Origin: Macrococcus epidermidis
GTDB lineage: Bacteria; Bacillota; Bacilli; Staphylococcales; Staphylococcaceae
Assembly (NCBI RefSeq): GCF_003259695.1
Contig: NZ_PZJH01000004.1
Coordinates: forward strand, 62,001-126,000
Length of the DNA stretch: 64,000 nt
Reading direction: 5' to 3'
How positions within the stretch are numbered: position 1 is the stretch's first letter; every line of letters begins with the position of its first letter. This document shows, piece by piece, positions 19,517-29,197 of this stretch. The notes beneath the pieces were generated by a model. The model had not been told where the DNA came from and did not search any database. It worked only from the letters and a program-made list of their open reading frames with translations. Position numbers and translations under genes: made by a program.

Positions 19517-19863
19517 TTTCTGTCACCCCATTTCATACCGATAACAGCACATATCATACCTCCAGGGATGCTAATACTATAATAGATGAAAAGTGAAAGA
19601 TAATGATGTGCTAAATAGAGATCGGCAACGTCTTTACTCAGTGCAGAGAATGTAGTGAAGCTTCCTAGAAAACCGGTTGTAATTCCAGTCTTTATGTGCG
19701 ATGACCAGGATAGCCGTCTAAAGTAAGTTGTAGAAAATCCTAAAGCAAATGCGCCGATGAGATTCACGATAATTGTATACAGCGGTGCATGAAGCGCTAA
19801 ACTTATACTATATCTGCATAATGCACCGAAGACACTCATACATGCAATCCAAAGATAGACCAT
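19513..19863 (-). CDS. crcB1: Fluoride channel subunit CrcB (first)
   Basis: 116-aa Fluc-family membrane protein with GALCRYSIS, IVNLIGAFALG and GFLGSFTTFSALSKD, the usual family motifs. It is translated first in the two-gene unit; AGGAGG lies close to the start. I see no fluoride riboswitch in the short leader. Confidence 0.9.
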   Translation of the reverse strand: MVYLWIACMSVFGALCRYSISLALHAPLYTIIVNLIGAFALGFSTTYFRRLSWSSHIKTGITTGFLGSFTTFSALSKDVADLYLAHHYLSLFIYYSISIPGGMICAVIGMKWGDRN

Positions 19864-19903
19864 ATAAAAACCTCCATAATAAAAAGGATTGACGAATCAA
19901 TCC

Positions 19904-20203
19904 TTAAATGATACCAAATCTAAACAGAATACTAGCAAGTTGTAAGAGAATAACAACTAAGATGACCCATGGCCAAATTTTCGCGACCTTATATAAACCG
20001 CTTGAAATGTTTTCAGGCTGCTTCAAAGCTTTATCAATTAAGACAATACTAATAATAAGTAAAATACAGCTTACTAGTCCGGTAAACAGTATGATGGCAT
20101 TGATAGAACCGAAAAGTATTGCCAGCACGGGATTATAACCGTTACAAAAGATACTTAAGATAACAAAAAATATAGAGAAGTAAACATATTTGTTCGCTTT
20201 CAT
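19904..20203 (-). CDS. Small membrane protein, 99 aa
   Basis: Three predicted transmembrane helices (about residues 5-27, 33-56 and 75-95) joined by a short charged loop. I do not recognise the family. The frame opens further upstream, but ATG 20203 is preferred because GGAGGAAC lies just ahead. It lies 40 bases upstream of crcB1 on the same strand and might be co-transcribed. Confidence 0.65.
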   Translation of the reverse strand: MKANKYVYFSIFFVILSIFCNGYNPVLAILFGSINAIILFTGLVSCILLIISIVLIDKALKQPENISSGLYKVAKIWPWVILVVILLQLASILFRFGII

Positions 20204-20385
20204 GATGTTCCTCCATTCATTAATCATTTTATTTTACCACATCAAATGACAACAAAAATATAAAATTCTGAAAAGAATAGTAAATATATTGAAAAAACAA
20301 ACAAGTATACTCAATCATTAGCAATATCATACATTATGTGATTATAATAAGTAGAAGTGTTTACATTAAATGTGGAGGAATAATA

Positions 20386-21096
20386 ATGAAAAATTTAAAT
20401 GTGCAAGTATTTGCTGATGGTGCGGATATCGAACAAATGAAAACAGCTTACCAAAACCAGACAGTTGATGGATTTACGACAAACCCATCACTTATGGCTA
20501 AAGCTGGTGTAGAAGATTATACAGCTTTTGCAGAAGCTGCAGTTAAGGCAATACCAGATGCTTCTATCTCATTTGAAGTATTCGGCGATGATATGGAAAC
20601 GATGGAGAAAGAAGCAGCAATCATTCAGTCATTCGGTGAAAATGTATTTGTTAAGATTCCTGTCGTGAATACGAAAGGCGAATCTATGATTCCATTAATC
20701 AAGAAATTATCTGAACAGGATATTAAATTAAACGTTACTGCGGTTTATACAATCGAACAGGTGACAGAAATCGTAAAAGCAATTAAACCAGGTGTTGAAA
20801 CATACGTTTCAGTATTTGCTGGCCGTATCGCAGATACTGGTGTAGATCCTATGCCATTAATGCGTGCTGCTGTAAAAGTTTGTCACGAAAAAGAAGGCGT
20901 GAAACTTTTATGGGCATCATGTCGCGAGCTTTATAACGTGATTCAGGCAGATGAAATCGGCTGCGACATTATCACATGTCCAGGGGACGTTGTGAAGAAG
21001 ATTCCGAATATCGGTCGTGACATCGATGAATTATCAGTAGATACAGTTAAAGGATTCGCTAAAGACATTCAATCAAGTGGATTAGGCATTTTATAA
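20386..21096 (+). CDS. Transaldolase family protein (TalA-like)
   Basis: 236-aa TIM-barrel of the short transaldolase / fructose-6-phosphate aldolase class. The N-terminal NVQVFADGADIE, DGFTTNPSLM and VFVKIPVV (Schiff-base Lys) segments are present, as is NVTAVYTIEQV. Expected role: sugar-phosphate exchange in the pentose phosphate pathway. ATG 20386 is chosen over the upstream-open frame because TGTGGAGG precedes it. It is a single gene with its own terminator. Confidence 0.85.
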   Translation: MKNLNVQVFADGADIEQMKTAYQNQTVDGFTTNPSLMAKAGVEDYTAFAEAAVKAIPDASISFEVFGDDMETMEKEAAIIQSFGENVFVKIPVVNTKGESMIPLIKKLSEQDIKLNVTAVYTIEQVTEIVKAIKPGVETYVSVFAGRIADTGVDPMPLMRAAVKVCHEKEGVKLLWASCRELYNVIQADEIGCDIITCPGDVVKKIPNIGRDIDELSVDTVKGFAKDIQSSGLGIL

Positions 21097-21107
21097 GACA
21101 TCTTAGA

Positions 21108-21138
21108 CCATTACACAAATTGTGTAATGGTTTTTTTA
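21108..21138 (+). terminator. Terminator after the transaldolase gene
   Basis: A CCATTACACAA/TTGTGTAATGG stem is followed by TTTTTTT. Confidence 0.9.
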
Positions 21139-21288
21139 TGAGGTATATTTATATACATATTTATATGTTTAATTAATGTCGTTTAAATATTGTTGCTCTT
21201 TATTACTTTAAACTTTCAAAATAAGTAATTTAAATTATCAGACTATTATGATATGATTATTTAGGTAAAAAAAGAAAGGGGTTACATC

Positions 21289-21996
21289 ATGAATATTGTA
21301 AATATCAATGAGAACTGTATGAGCGTCGTCTTTGAAGAGCGTATTGATCCTGAGATTAATGCGCAGGTGATCCAGTTAAAATCTGCGATACAAAATAGCG
21401 CTATCAGTGGCATATTAGAGCTTGTCATTTCTTATAACACGCTCGTTATTTATTTCGATGATACAGTGACAGATCATGAAACGTTAAGTGAATCTTTACA
21501 GAGTCTTACACTATCTTCAACAGATCAACAGCAGACAACGACATACGTTATTCCTGTGTGTTACGAGGCACCGTTCAATCTTGATCTGGATGAAATGGCT
21601 TCATTACATAATAAAACGACAGAAGAAATCATTCAAATACATACAAGTAAACCTTATCTTATCTATATGTTAGGCTTTATGCCTGGCTTTCCATTTTTAG
21701 GAGGATTAGATGAGTCGATTGCAACACCCCGCAAAGCTTCACCGCGTAAAGAAATTCCTGCGGGTTCTGTAGGTATAGCAAATGCACAAACTGGTATCTA
21801 TCCATTAGCTTCACCTGGGGGATGGAACATTATCGGAAAGACACCTTTAAAGCTATTCGATCCGAAACGCGATCCTGAAGTTTACTATGAAGCTGGAGAT
21901 TATATTAAGTTTAAACGCATCTCAAAAGAAGAATATGATAACATTGAACAGGCTGTAAATAACGGTACTTATGAAATTGAAACGGAGGTACAATAA
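21289..21996 (+). CDS. pxpB: 5-Oxoprolinase subunit PxpB
   Basis: 235-aa KipI-type subunit of the bacterial ATP-dependent 5-oxoprolinase PxpABC, which opens pyroglutamate to glutamate. It carries the KipI/cyclophilin-like core with LGFMPGFPFLGGLDE, PRKEIPAGSVGIA and SPGGWNIIGKTP. AAAGGGG lies upstream of the ATG. It is the first gene of a six-gene unit; its stop overlaps the pxpC start by one base. Confidence 0.9.
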   Translation: MNIVNINENCMSVVFEERIDPEINAQVIQLKSAIQNSAISGILELVISYNTLVIYFDDTVTDHETLSESLQSLTLSSTDQQQTTTYVIPVCYEAPFNLDLDEMASLHNKTTEEIIQIHTSKPYLIYMLGFMPGFPFLGGLDESIATPRKASPRKEIPAGSVGIANAQTGIYPLASPGGWNIIGKTPLKLFDPKRDPEVYYEAGDYIKFKRISKEEYDNIEQAVNNGTYEIETEVQ

Positions 21997-22967
21997 TGGG
22001 ACTTCAAGTCATACATCCGGGAATGTATTCTACAATACAGGATTTCGGACGCACAGGCTTTCAAAATGTTGGTTTATCACCAGCAGGCGCAATGGATTAT
22101 CGTGCATTATTATTAGGTAACAATCTGCTTGGTAATACAGATCATATGAGTATTGAGATGACGATGCAGGGTGGCATCTTTAAATTTACTGAAGATAATG
22201 CATTTATCATTACTGGTGGTAATATGCTTGCTGAGTTAAATGATACGCCTGTAGTTAATCGATGTGTATATAACGCAAAAGCCGGCGATATATTAACATT
22301 TAAGACTGCTAAAAATGGATACCGTACTTACCTGACGGTCAAAGGTGGTTTTGATCTACCGAAAGTTCAGGGTAGCTATTCAACGCATATGAAGATTAAA
22401 CTAGGCGGATTAGATGGACGTACGTTGATTAAAGATGATTTTCTTGCATTCAATCAACCGGAAATTGTTGAAACGAGACGCGTTAACACGCATTTTATCG
22501 ATAAAGTAAGCACGATTCGTTTTATTCCAGGTCGTCAATATGACCGATTTAAAAATTTAGCGGCATCACTATCAAGCACATACGAAATTTCTAATACATC
22601 AGATAGAATGGGTATCCGTCTGTCAGGTGAAATATTAGAAGTGAAGACGAACTATGATATCATCTCTGAACCGGTTCAGCTCGGTTCAATCCAGGTATCG
22701 TCTGACGGTCAGCCGATTATACTGATGAATGATCGTCAAACTGTCGGCGGATATGCAAAGCTAGGAACAGTATATTTCAGTGATATCCCTACACTTGTGC
22801 AAAAAGGTCCTGGGAGTGAGATTCGTCTCGTTGAAGGCACTTTAGAAGAAGCGATAGCAGAGAAGAAAAAGATGATGAAGATTATAAATGAAGTAAGCAT
22901 GCATGCATTTGATATCAGACACACGAGTCAAAAAATCCAAAACTTATTAGAGAAGGCGGAATCATAA
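21996..22967 (+). CDS. pxpC: 5-Oxoprolinase subunit PxpC
   Basis: 323-aa KipA/biotin-dependent-carboxyltransferase-like subunit. Characteristic segments: PGMYSTIQDFGRTGFQ, LSPAGAMDYRA, LGNTDHMSIE, SDRMGIRLSG and ILMNDRQTVGGYAKLGTV. With PxpB it forms the ATP-using half of 5-oxoprolinase. Coupled to pxpB (1-base overlap) and to accB (1-base overlap). Confidence 0.92.
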   Translation: MGLQVIHPGMYSTIQDFGRTGFQNVGLSPAGAMDYRALLLGNNLLGNTDHMSIEMTMQGGIFKFTEDNAFIITGGNMLAELNDTPVVNRCVYNAKAGDILTFKTAKNGYRTYLTVKGGFDLPKVQGSYSTHMKIKLGGLDGRTLIKDDFLAFNQPEIVETRRVNTHFIDKVSTIRFIPGRQYDRFKNLAASLSSTYEISNTSDRMGIRLSGEILEVKTNYDIISEPVQLGSIQVSSDGQPIILMNDRQTVGGYAKLGTVYFSDIPTLVQKGPGSEIRLVEGTLEEAIAEKKKMMKIINEVSMHAFDIRHTSQKIQNLLEKAES

Positions 22968-23398
22968 TGAATTCAGATAAATTACAACAGCTCATTGATA
23001 TGATGAATAGTAATGAACTAAAAGTTATTTCGGTAAAAGAAGGCGATAACGAATACTACATCGAAAAAGCAATTAAAGAAGTACAGACCTATCCGGTACA
23101 GCAAATACCAGGACAAGTAACACAACAACCAGAGCAGGAAGTTGTCGAGCATGGACATCACGTACAAAAGTCTCAACTGGTAGGAACATTCTATAATATG
23201 CAGGATGAAGCATCAAAAGAGCCGTTTATCCGTGTCGGTGACAAAGTTGAGAAAGGCGACCGTATCGGTATCATCGAAGCGATGAAAGTAATGAATGATA
23301 TTCATGCTGATGTTGATGGTGTTATTGAAGCGATTCATATCGAGAACGGAACTGCTGTAGGCTATGATGAACCGTTAGTGACAATTAAAGAAAAATAG
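22967..23398 (+). CDS. accB: Biotin carboxyl carrier protein
   Basis: 143-aa BCCP. A flexible Gln/Pro-rich linker (about 40-68) precedes the biotinyl domain, whose IEAMKVMND motif carries the biotinylated Lys107. This may be a second, pathway-specific copy rather than the fatty-acid accB, since it lies in the pxp operon. Such accBC pairs are common in Firmicute pxp operons; their exact task there is unclear. Confidence 0.9.
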   Translation: MNSDKLQQLIDMMNSNELKVISVKEGDNEYYIEKAIKEVQTYPVQQIPGQVTQQPEQEVVEHGHHVQKSQLVGTFYNMQDEASKEPFIRVGDKVEKGDRIGIIEAMKVMNDIHADVDGVIEAIHIENGTAVGYDEPLVTIKEK

Positions 23399-23409
23399 GG
23401 GGTGACACT

Positions 23410-24759
23410 TTGAAGAAAGTATTGATTGCCAATCGAGGAGAAATTGCGATTCGAATTATTAGAACATGTAAGAAGATGGGCATTAAGACGGTTGCTGTCT
23501 ATTCTACGACAGATGTGGATAGCTTACACGTTACTTTAGCAGATGAAGCAGTTTGTATCGGTCCATCTAGTTCGACAGAAAGTTATCTGAATATGAATAA
23601 TGTGATTGCTGCAGCTGAAATTACAGGTGCAGATGCGATACATCCGGGTTATGGTTTCTTAGCTGAAAATGCTAATTTCGCACGACTATGTGCTGAACAT
23701 GATTTAGTATTCATTGGACCTACACCTGAAACAATCGAGAAGATGGGTGATAAAGCTGAGGCGCGTAAGACGATGGTCACTGCTGGTGTACCTGTAATAC
23801 CTGGTTCAAAAGATGTAATACCGACACTCGCTGAAGCGACGGTGAAAGCACAGGAAATCGGCGTACCGATGGTGATTAAAGCAGTCGCTGGTGGTGGCGG
23901 TAAAGGGATGCGTATCGTCAGCCGCATGGAAGATTTCGAAAATTTATTTAATGCGGCTAAATCAGAAGCAAAGAAAGCATTTGGAGACGACCGTGTTTAC
24001 ATAGAAAAATTTATTAAGACTGCAAGACATATTGAAGTGCAGGTCATTGGTGACGGTAAAGGAGATGCAGTACATCTTTACGACCGTGATTGTTCTATTC
24101 AACGTAACAATCAGAAGCTTGTAGAAGAAGCGCCTGCTGCTATCGTACCGGATGAAGTAAGAGAACGCATGACACGTGATGCCGTCAACGCAGCGAAAAA
24201 TATTAATTATCGTGGTGCAGGTACGCTAGAATTCTTATACGTTGAGTCAACAAAAGAGTATTACTTCCTAGAGATGAATACGCGTGTTCAAGTAGAACAT
24301 ACGGTAACCGAAATGGTGACTGGCGTCGATATTATCGAAGCACAACTTAATATCGCATTATACGATAAGTTCGAGCTTGTGCAGGATGAGATTCAGATTA
24401 ATGGTTTTAGTATCGAATGTCGAATTAACGCTGAAGATCCAGATCACGGATTTAGACCAAGTCCGGGGAAAGTAGAATATTTAAATTTACCTAGTGGACC
24501 AGGTGTAAGAATCGATACATTCTTATATCAAAAGTGTATGGTTTCTCCGTATTATGATTCAATGATCGGTAAATTTATAACATTTGAGAAGACGCGTGAT
24601 AGAGCGATACGCAGAATGTTATCTATTCTTGATGAGACGGTGATTACCGGCTTCCCGACAAATCTTGATTATCAGTATCGTATTATGCAGCATCCAAGGT
24701 ATCAGGAAAATATTATCGATATAAAATTCTTAGAGAAAAATCACTTCCTGGAGGGCTAG
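23410..24759 (+). CDS. accC: Biotin carboxylase
   Basis: 449-aa ATP-grasp biotin carboxylase. Seen: [15 protein letters not shown] at the start, GYGFLAEN, the Gly-rich ATP loop [23 protein letters not shown] and [14 protein letters not shown] with the catalytic residues. A GGGGGTGA site precedes the TTG/ATG region, and the start used is TTG 23410. It partners with the adjacent AccB inside the pxp operon. Confidence 0.92.
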   Translation: MKKVLIANRGEIAIRIIRTCKKMGIKTVAVYSTTDVDSLHVTLADEAVCIGPSSSTESYLNMNNVIAAAEITGADAIHPGYGFLAENANFARLCAEHDLVFIGPTPETIEKMGDKAEARKTMVTAGVPVIPGSKDVIPTLAEATVKAQEIGVPMVIKAVAGGGGKGMRIVSRMEDFENLFNAAKSEAKKAFGDDRVYIEKFIKTARHIEVQVIGDGKGDAVHLYDRDCSIQRNNQKLVEEAPAAIVPDEVRERMTRDAVNAAKNINYRGAGTLEFLYVESTKEYYFLEMNTRVQVEHTVTEMVTGVDIIEAQLNIALYDKFELVQDEIQINGFSIECRINAEDPDHGFRPSPGKVEYLNLPSGPGVRIDTFLYQKCMVSPYYDSMIGKFITFEKTRDRAIRRMLSILDETVITGFPTNLDYQYRIMQHPRYQENIIDIKFLEKNHFLEG

Positions 24760-24761
24760 AG

Positions 24762-25514
24762 ATGAAGATTGATTTAAATGCAGACTTAGGAGAAAGCTTT
24801 GGTAATTACACGATTGGCAATGATGAAGCGATTATACCTTTAATTACTTCTGCTAATATCGCATGTGGTATGCATGCAGGGGATTTCAATGTATTAAATC
24901 GTACGGTAGCACTGTGTAAGGAAAATAATACCGGCATCGGTGCACATCCTGGTTACAATGATCTCATGGGATTTGGTCGTAAACAAGTCGATATGAGCTA
25001 TGACGAAGTTGAGAACCTCGTTACGTATCAGCTTGGTGCAATACAGGCATTCTGTAATAAACATCAAGTAGAATTAAATCATGTTAAACCACACGGTGCA
25101 CTTTACAATGCAACCTTTAATGATGAAAAGCTTGCGCAAGCTATCGTGAATGCGATCAAGCAATTTGATCCGAAATTAAAGGTGATGGGTATTGCGGATG
25201 GTAATTTAGTACGCGTCGCACAGGAAAATGGCTTAACAGCGATTAACGAAGTATTTGCAGATCGTAATTATACAGATGAAGGCACACTTGTTTCTCGTAA
25301 AGCGAATAATGCGATGATTCATAATGTAGACGAAGCGGTTGAACATGTATTGCGCATGATCATAGATCAACAAGTAAAGACAGAAACAGGTAAGTTAATA
25401 CCAATTCAGGCAGATTCAATTTGCGTCCATGGGGATGGACCAGAAGCATTAGCTTTTGTTGAACAAATTCGTGATACATTGTTACAAAAAAATATAGAAA
25501 TTACTACAATCTAA
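24762..25514 (+). CDS. pxpA: 5-Oxoprolinase subunit PxpA (LamB/YcsF family)
   Basis: 250-aa LamB/YcsF protein, the hydrolytic subunit of 5-oxoprolinase. Family motifs [41 protein letters not shown] and [11 protein letters not shown] are all present. AGGGCTAGAG precedes the ATG, two bases after accC. With pxpB and pxpC the enzyme is complete. Confidence 0.94.
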   Translation: MKIDLNADLGESFGNYTIGNDEAIIPLITSANIACGMHAGDFNVLNRTVALCKENNTGIGAHPGYNDLMGFGRKQVDMSYDEVENLVTYQLGAIQAFCNKHQVELNHVKPHGALYNATFNDEKLAQAIVNAIKQFDPKLKVMGIADGNLVRVAQENGLTAINEVFADRNYTDEGTLVSRKANNAMIHNVDEAVEHVLRMIIDQQVKTETGKLIPIQADSICVHGDGPEALAFVEQIRDTLLQKNIEITTI

Positions 25515-25533
25515 CTAAGAAAAGGGGCTTATT

Positions 25534-26748
25534 ATGAACAACGAGAAACCTAAAATGACATCAGCGCAGCGCAGATTACTGTTCGGCGCAATCTTCTTAA
25601 TGGCGACGTCTGCAATCGGACCTGCCTTCTTGACACAGACGACAATCTTTACAGAACAATTCCTGGCAAGCTTTGCCTTTGCGATCTTACTGAGTATCAT
25701 TATTGATATCGGTGCACAGTTAAATATTTGGCGTGTGTTAACCGTAACAGGTAAACGTGGACAAGATATTTCAAATGAAGTATTTAAAGGATTAGGAAGT
25801 TTTATCGCGATACTTATCGTACTTGGAGGACTAGCATTTAATATCGGTAACGTTGCCGGAGCAGGACTCGGTTTTAATGCATTACTTGGTATTGACGTGA
25901 GAATTGGTGCAGTGATTACAGGAATACTTGCAATCATCATATTCAGTAGTAAAAGTGCAAATAAGATGATGGACGTTGTAACACAGATTCTAGGTGTAGT
26001 AATGTTACTGACAGTAGCATTTGTTATGATTAAAGTTCAACCGCCATATGGGGAAGCTTTAACGAAGATGGTAATGCCTGATAATCCATTAGGACTTGTA
26101 ATGCCACTTGTAACAATTGTCGGTGGTACAGTTGGTGGATACATTACGTTTGCCGGAGCTCACCGTCTGATTGATGATGGTATGGTTGGTAAAGCGAATT
26201 TACCATTCGTATCTCGTGCAGCAAACTTAGGTATCTTAACGACAGGATTAATGCGTTTCTGTTTATTCTTAGCAGTGTTAGGTGTAGTAGCAACGGGTGT
26301 GAAGTTAGATCCAGTAAACCCACCCGCTTCTGCGTTCCAACATGCTTTAGGACCAATCGGACCTAAAATCTTTGGTTTAGTATTATTAGCTGCAGCACTG
26401 ACTTCAGTTATCGGTGCAGCATATACATCAGCTTCATTCTTAAAAGGATTCCATCCAGTATTTACGAAACACAATAATATCGTCGTAATTTCATTTATCG
26501 TATTCTCTACAATCGTCTTCTTACTTGTAGGTAAACCAGTGAAATTATTAGTACTAGCAGGCGCATTTAACGGCCTTATCTTACCGATTACATTAACTGC
26601 GATTCTTATTGCATCGAAAAATAAACGTATCGTTGGAGATTATAAACATCCAACGTGGTTACTTATTTTAGGTGTGATTGCAGTACTTGCTACAATCGGT
26701 GCAGGATTTATGTCGATTCAATCATTGATCGATCTATGGAATCAATAA
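25534..26748 (+). CDS. NRAMP-family transporter (YcsG-like)
   Basis: 404-aa integral membrane protein with about 11 helices, related to NRAMP divalent-cation transporters. The usual NRAMP metal motif (DPGN in helix 1) is replaced by SAIGPAFLTQT. YcsG-type proteins with this change are regularly found beside pxp genes, so a role in importing 5-oxoproline or a related compound is plausible but unproven. Last gene of the pxp operon; a terminator follows at once. Confidence 0.85.
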   Translation: MNNEKPKMTSAQRRLLFGAIFLMATSAIGPAFLTQTTIFTEQFLASFAFAILLSIIIDIGAQLNIWRVLTVTGKRGQDISNEVFKGLGSFIAILIVLGGLAFNIGNVAGAGLGFNALLGIDVRIGAVITGILAIIIFSSKSANKMMDVVTQILGVVMLLTVAFVMIKVQPPYGEALTKMVMPDNPLGLVMPLVTIVGGTVGGYITFAGAHRLIDDGMVGKANLPFVSRAANLGILTTGLMRFCLFLAVLGVVATGVKLDPVNPPASAFQHALGPIGPKIFGLVLLAAALTSVIGAAYTSASFLKGFHPVFTKHNNIVVISFIVFSTIVFLLVGKPVKLLVLAGAFNGLILPITLTAILIASKNKRIVGDYKHPTWLLILGVIAVLATIGAGFMSIQSLIDLWNQ

Positions 26749-26759
26749 AACATTTATAA

Positions 26760-26793
26760 GACAAAGCGTGAGCAATCATGCTTTGTCTTTTTC
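26760..26793 (+). terminator. Terminator of the pxp operon
   Basis: A GACAAAGC/GCTTTGTC stem with a 12-nt loop and a trailing TTTTT. Confidence 0.85.
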
Positions 26794-26838
26794 GTATATA
26801 ATCATATTAAGACTGTCTAAAGAAAGAAGGAATTGATC

Positions 26839-28485
26839 ATGAAAAAAGAGGTAACAATTATTGGTGCAGGACTTTCAGGATTAGTTGCTGCAACAGAACT
26901 ATTGAAAAATGGACATCACGTGACGATGATCGATCAGGAACCGAAGACAGCAATCGGTGGACAAGCATTCTGGAGTTTCGGAGGATTATTCTTAGTCAAT
27001 TCAAAAGTACAGAGAAGACTTGGTGTAAAAGACAGTTATGAACTCGCTCAACGCGACTGGTTAAATACAGCACAATTCGACCGTCTAGATACAGAAGATT
27101 ACTGGGCGAAACAATGGGCAGAAGCATATATTAAATTTGCAGCATTTGAAAAAGAAGCCTATTTAGAAAGTATGGGGATTAAACTGACACCGATATTAGG
27201 ATGGGCAGAACGTGGAGGATTTAGTGCATCTGGACACGGCAATTCAGTACCACGTTTCCATATTACATGGGGAACTGGCCCTGGCCTGATTGAACCATTT
27301 GTGAACTATGTATTAGCTGAAGAACAGAAAGGGAACTTCCGCTTTTTAGAACGACATCAAGTGACACGGTTAAATATTACAGACAATAAGATAACTTCGA
27401 TTGAAGGTAATATACTCAAGCCAAGTGAAGCAGAACGCGGTGAACCATCTAACCGTGAAATTATTGATCAGTTCAAATTTGATACACCATACCTCATTAT
27501 TACGACAGGTGGTATCGGAGCAAATCACGAACTGATTAAGAAGAACTGGCCACGCCGACTCGGTAAAGCACCGGAGACGATGATACAAGGTGTGCCGGAT
27601 TCAACAGATGGTAAGATGTTAGGCATCAGTGAAACAGCAGGCGTGAAACTCGTGAATAAAGACCGCATGTGGCACTATACTGAAGGCATTATCAACCATA
27701 CACCAATCTGGAATAATCACGGGATTAGAATCATACCCGGACCATCATCATTATGGTTTGATGCGTTAGGTAATCGCATGACAGCACCAGACTATCCAGG
27801 ATTTGATACATTGCATACGCTGGAAACCATCTGTAAGACAGGATATGACTATTCATGGTTTATCTTAACAGAAGATATTCTAAAGAAAGAATTCGTCTTA
27901 TCAGGCTCTGAACAAAATCCGGACCTTACTGAAAAAGACATTAAACTACTATTAAAAGAACGCCTTTCTTCAAATGCGACAGGACCCGTAGAAGCATTTA
28001 AAGAAAAAGGAGAAGACTTTATTGTCGCAGAGAATATTCACGACCTAGTACGTAAGATGAACGCATTAGCAGGCAGTGAATTACTAGACGCAGATCACAT
28101 TAAGACACAGATTATAGAACGAGACCTGCAACTCGATAACCCGTTCAGTAAAGATCCACAAGTGACATTTATTCACGGCGCACGAAAGTTTCTTGGTGAC
28201 AAGCTGATTAGAACCGCTAAACCACATAAAATACTTGAATCTAAAAGATTAATCGCTGTTAAACTGCACATTATCAGCCGTAAGACGTTAGGCGGAATAC
28301 AAACCGACTTAAACAGTCAGGTTATCAGTCAGGAAGATACACCGATCCATGGATTATATGCAGCAGGAGAAGTCGCAGGATTTGGAGGCGGCGGCGTACA
28401 CGGATACGGCGCACTTGAAGGCACTTTCCTCGGTGGATGTATATTTAGTGGAATGAGAGCAGCACATGGCATAGACGAAGCATAA
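26839..28485 (+). CDS. FAD-binding dehydrogenase (flavocytochrome c / KsdD-like)
   Basis: 548-aa flavoprotein of the fumarate reductase / 3-ketosteroid dehydrogenase superfamily. The N-terminal Rossmann motif is VTIIGAGLSGLVAATELLKNG, with a second FAD contact at GLYAAGEVAGFGGGGVHGYG near the C-terminus, and IGGQAFWSFGGLF in between. The true substrate is unknown. ATG 26839 is chosen over the in-frame TTG six bases earlier because of the AAAGAAGG spacing. Confidence 0.82.
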   Translation: MKKEVTIIGAGLSGLVAATELLKNGHHVTMIDQEPKTAIGGQAFWSFGGLFLVNSKVQRRLGVKDSYELAQRDWLNTAQFDRLDTEDYWAKQWAEAYIKFAAFEKEAYLESMGIKLTPILGWAERGGFSASGHGNSVPRFHITWGTGPGLIEPFVNYVLAEEQKGNFRFLERHQVTRLNITDNKITSIEGNILKPSEAERGEPSNREIIDQFKFDTPYLIITTGGIGANHELIKKNWPRRLGKAPETMIQGVPDSTDGKMLGISETAGVKLVNKDRMWHYTEGIINHTPIWNNHGIRIIPGPSSLWFDALGNRMTAPDYPGFDTLHTLETICKTGYDYSWFILTEDILKKEFVLSGSEQNPDLTEKDIKLLLKERLSSNATGPVEAFKEKGEDFIVAENIHDLVRKMNALAGSELLDADHIKTQIIERDLQLDNPFSKDPQVTFIHGARKFLGDKLIRTAKPHKILESKRLIAVKLHIISRKTLGGIQTDLNSQVISQEDTPIHGLYAAGEVAGFGGGGVHGYGALEGTFLGGCIFSGMRAAHGIDEA

Positions 28486-28514
28486 GTATTATCACGATAA
28501 ATAAATTCGACATT

Positions 28515-28528
28515 TTCAAGCGCTTACA
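28515..28528 (+). promoter_or_regulatory. cre-like CcpA site upstream of the 120-aa gene
   Basis: TTCAAGCGCTTACA fits the cre consensus TGWAANCGNTNWCA apart from two positions and keeps the central AAGCGCTT palindrome. It lies 60 bases ahead of the downstream start. Pattern match only. Confidence 0.35.
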
Positions 28529-28574
28529 AAAGTGATACACTAGAATTGACTAAAAATTAAGGGTGGTTAAGCAA

Positions 28575-28937
28575 TTGGCATTCAGATATATGAAGCTATC
28601 AGATGAACATTATCGGCATGTATTGATAAGATTTGGAGACTTCTTTGAAGATTTCAGATGTTTTGTGGAGACGAGTAAAGAACTAACAGAAGAATTAGAG
28701 ATTACACTCGATAAAGATGATTCATATACGAGATATTTAGTAAGATTATTTGTTATTGCTGAAGAAACGACAGGGGAGAAGATTGAAGATCCGAGAAGTG
28801 ATGACACGATTGAGATGATCAAAGAAGTAGTGAATGATAAGAACTTCAATCGTTATAACAGTGCTGAAAGCGGTGTACCGGGAAGAATGTATGAAGCATA
28901 TCAGAAATTTGTTGGTGAAGGACTTACGATCGATTAA
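28575..28937 (+). CDS. Conserved hypothetical protein, 120 aa
   Basis: An acidic, helical, soluble protein with no recognised domain. The frame is open from GTG 28563, but TTG 28575 (MAFRYMKLSDEH) has AAGGGTGG at the right spacing and is preferred. Helices such as SYTRYLVRLFVIAEET and SGVPGRMYEAYQKF suggest a small helical bundle. Single gene; terminator about 125 bases downstream. Confidence 0.65.
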   Translation: MAFRYMKLSDEHYRHVLIRFGDFFEDFRCFVETSKELTEELEITLDKDDSYTRYLVRLFVIAEETTGEKIEDPRSDDTIEMIKEVVNDKNFNRYNSAESGVPGRMYEAYQKFVGEGLTID

Positions 28938-29061
28938 TTTAAGAATAATGCAGAAGATAAGTTCCTAGTACCTTCAACTATTATGAACAACACTGAATAG
29001 AAATCAACAAAATAGCCAATATAATTACAGCAAAATCTTGGCGTACACCAGTTAATAGCAA

Positions 29062-29095
29062 AGAGAGATTCTAATTTTTAGAATCTCTCTTTTTA
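29062..29095 (+). terminator. Intrinsic terminator upstream of the AGCS gene
   Basis: An AGAGAGATTCTAA arm pairs with its complement across a TTTT loop and is followed by TTTTT. The stretch 28938-29061 before it shows no gene. Confidence 0.85.
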
Positions 29096-29197
29096 TATAA
29101 AAAATAATAACAATGAGGTCTGAATATTCTGAAAAATAATTGAAATGATATAAATATTTCTGTAAACTTAAACTATATTAAAATTAAGGAGAAGATC

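Noticed and set aside
20000-20386. Fluoride riboswitch for crcB
   Set aside because: The crcB1 leader is about 40 bases and shows none of the conserved fluoride-riboswitch segments; the upstream gap near 20204-20385 also lacks them.
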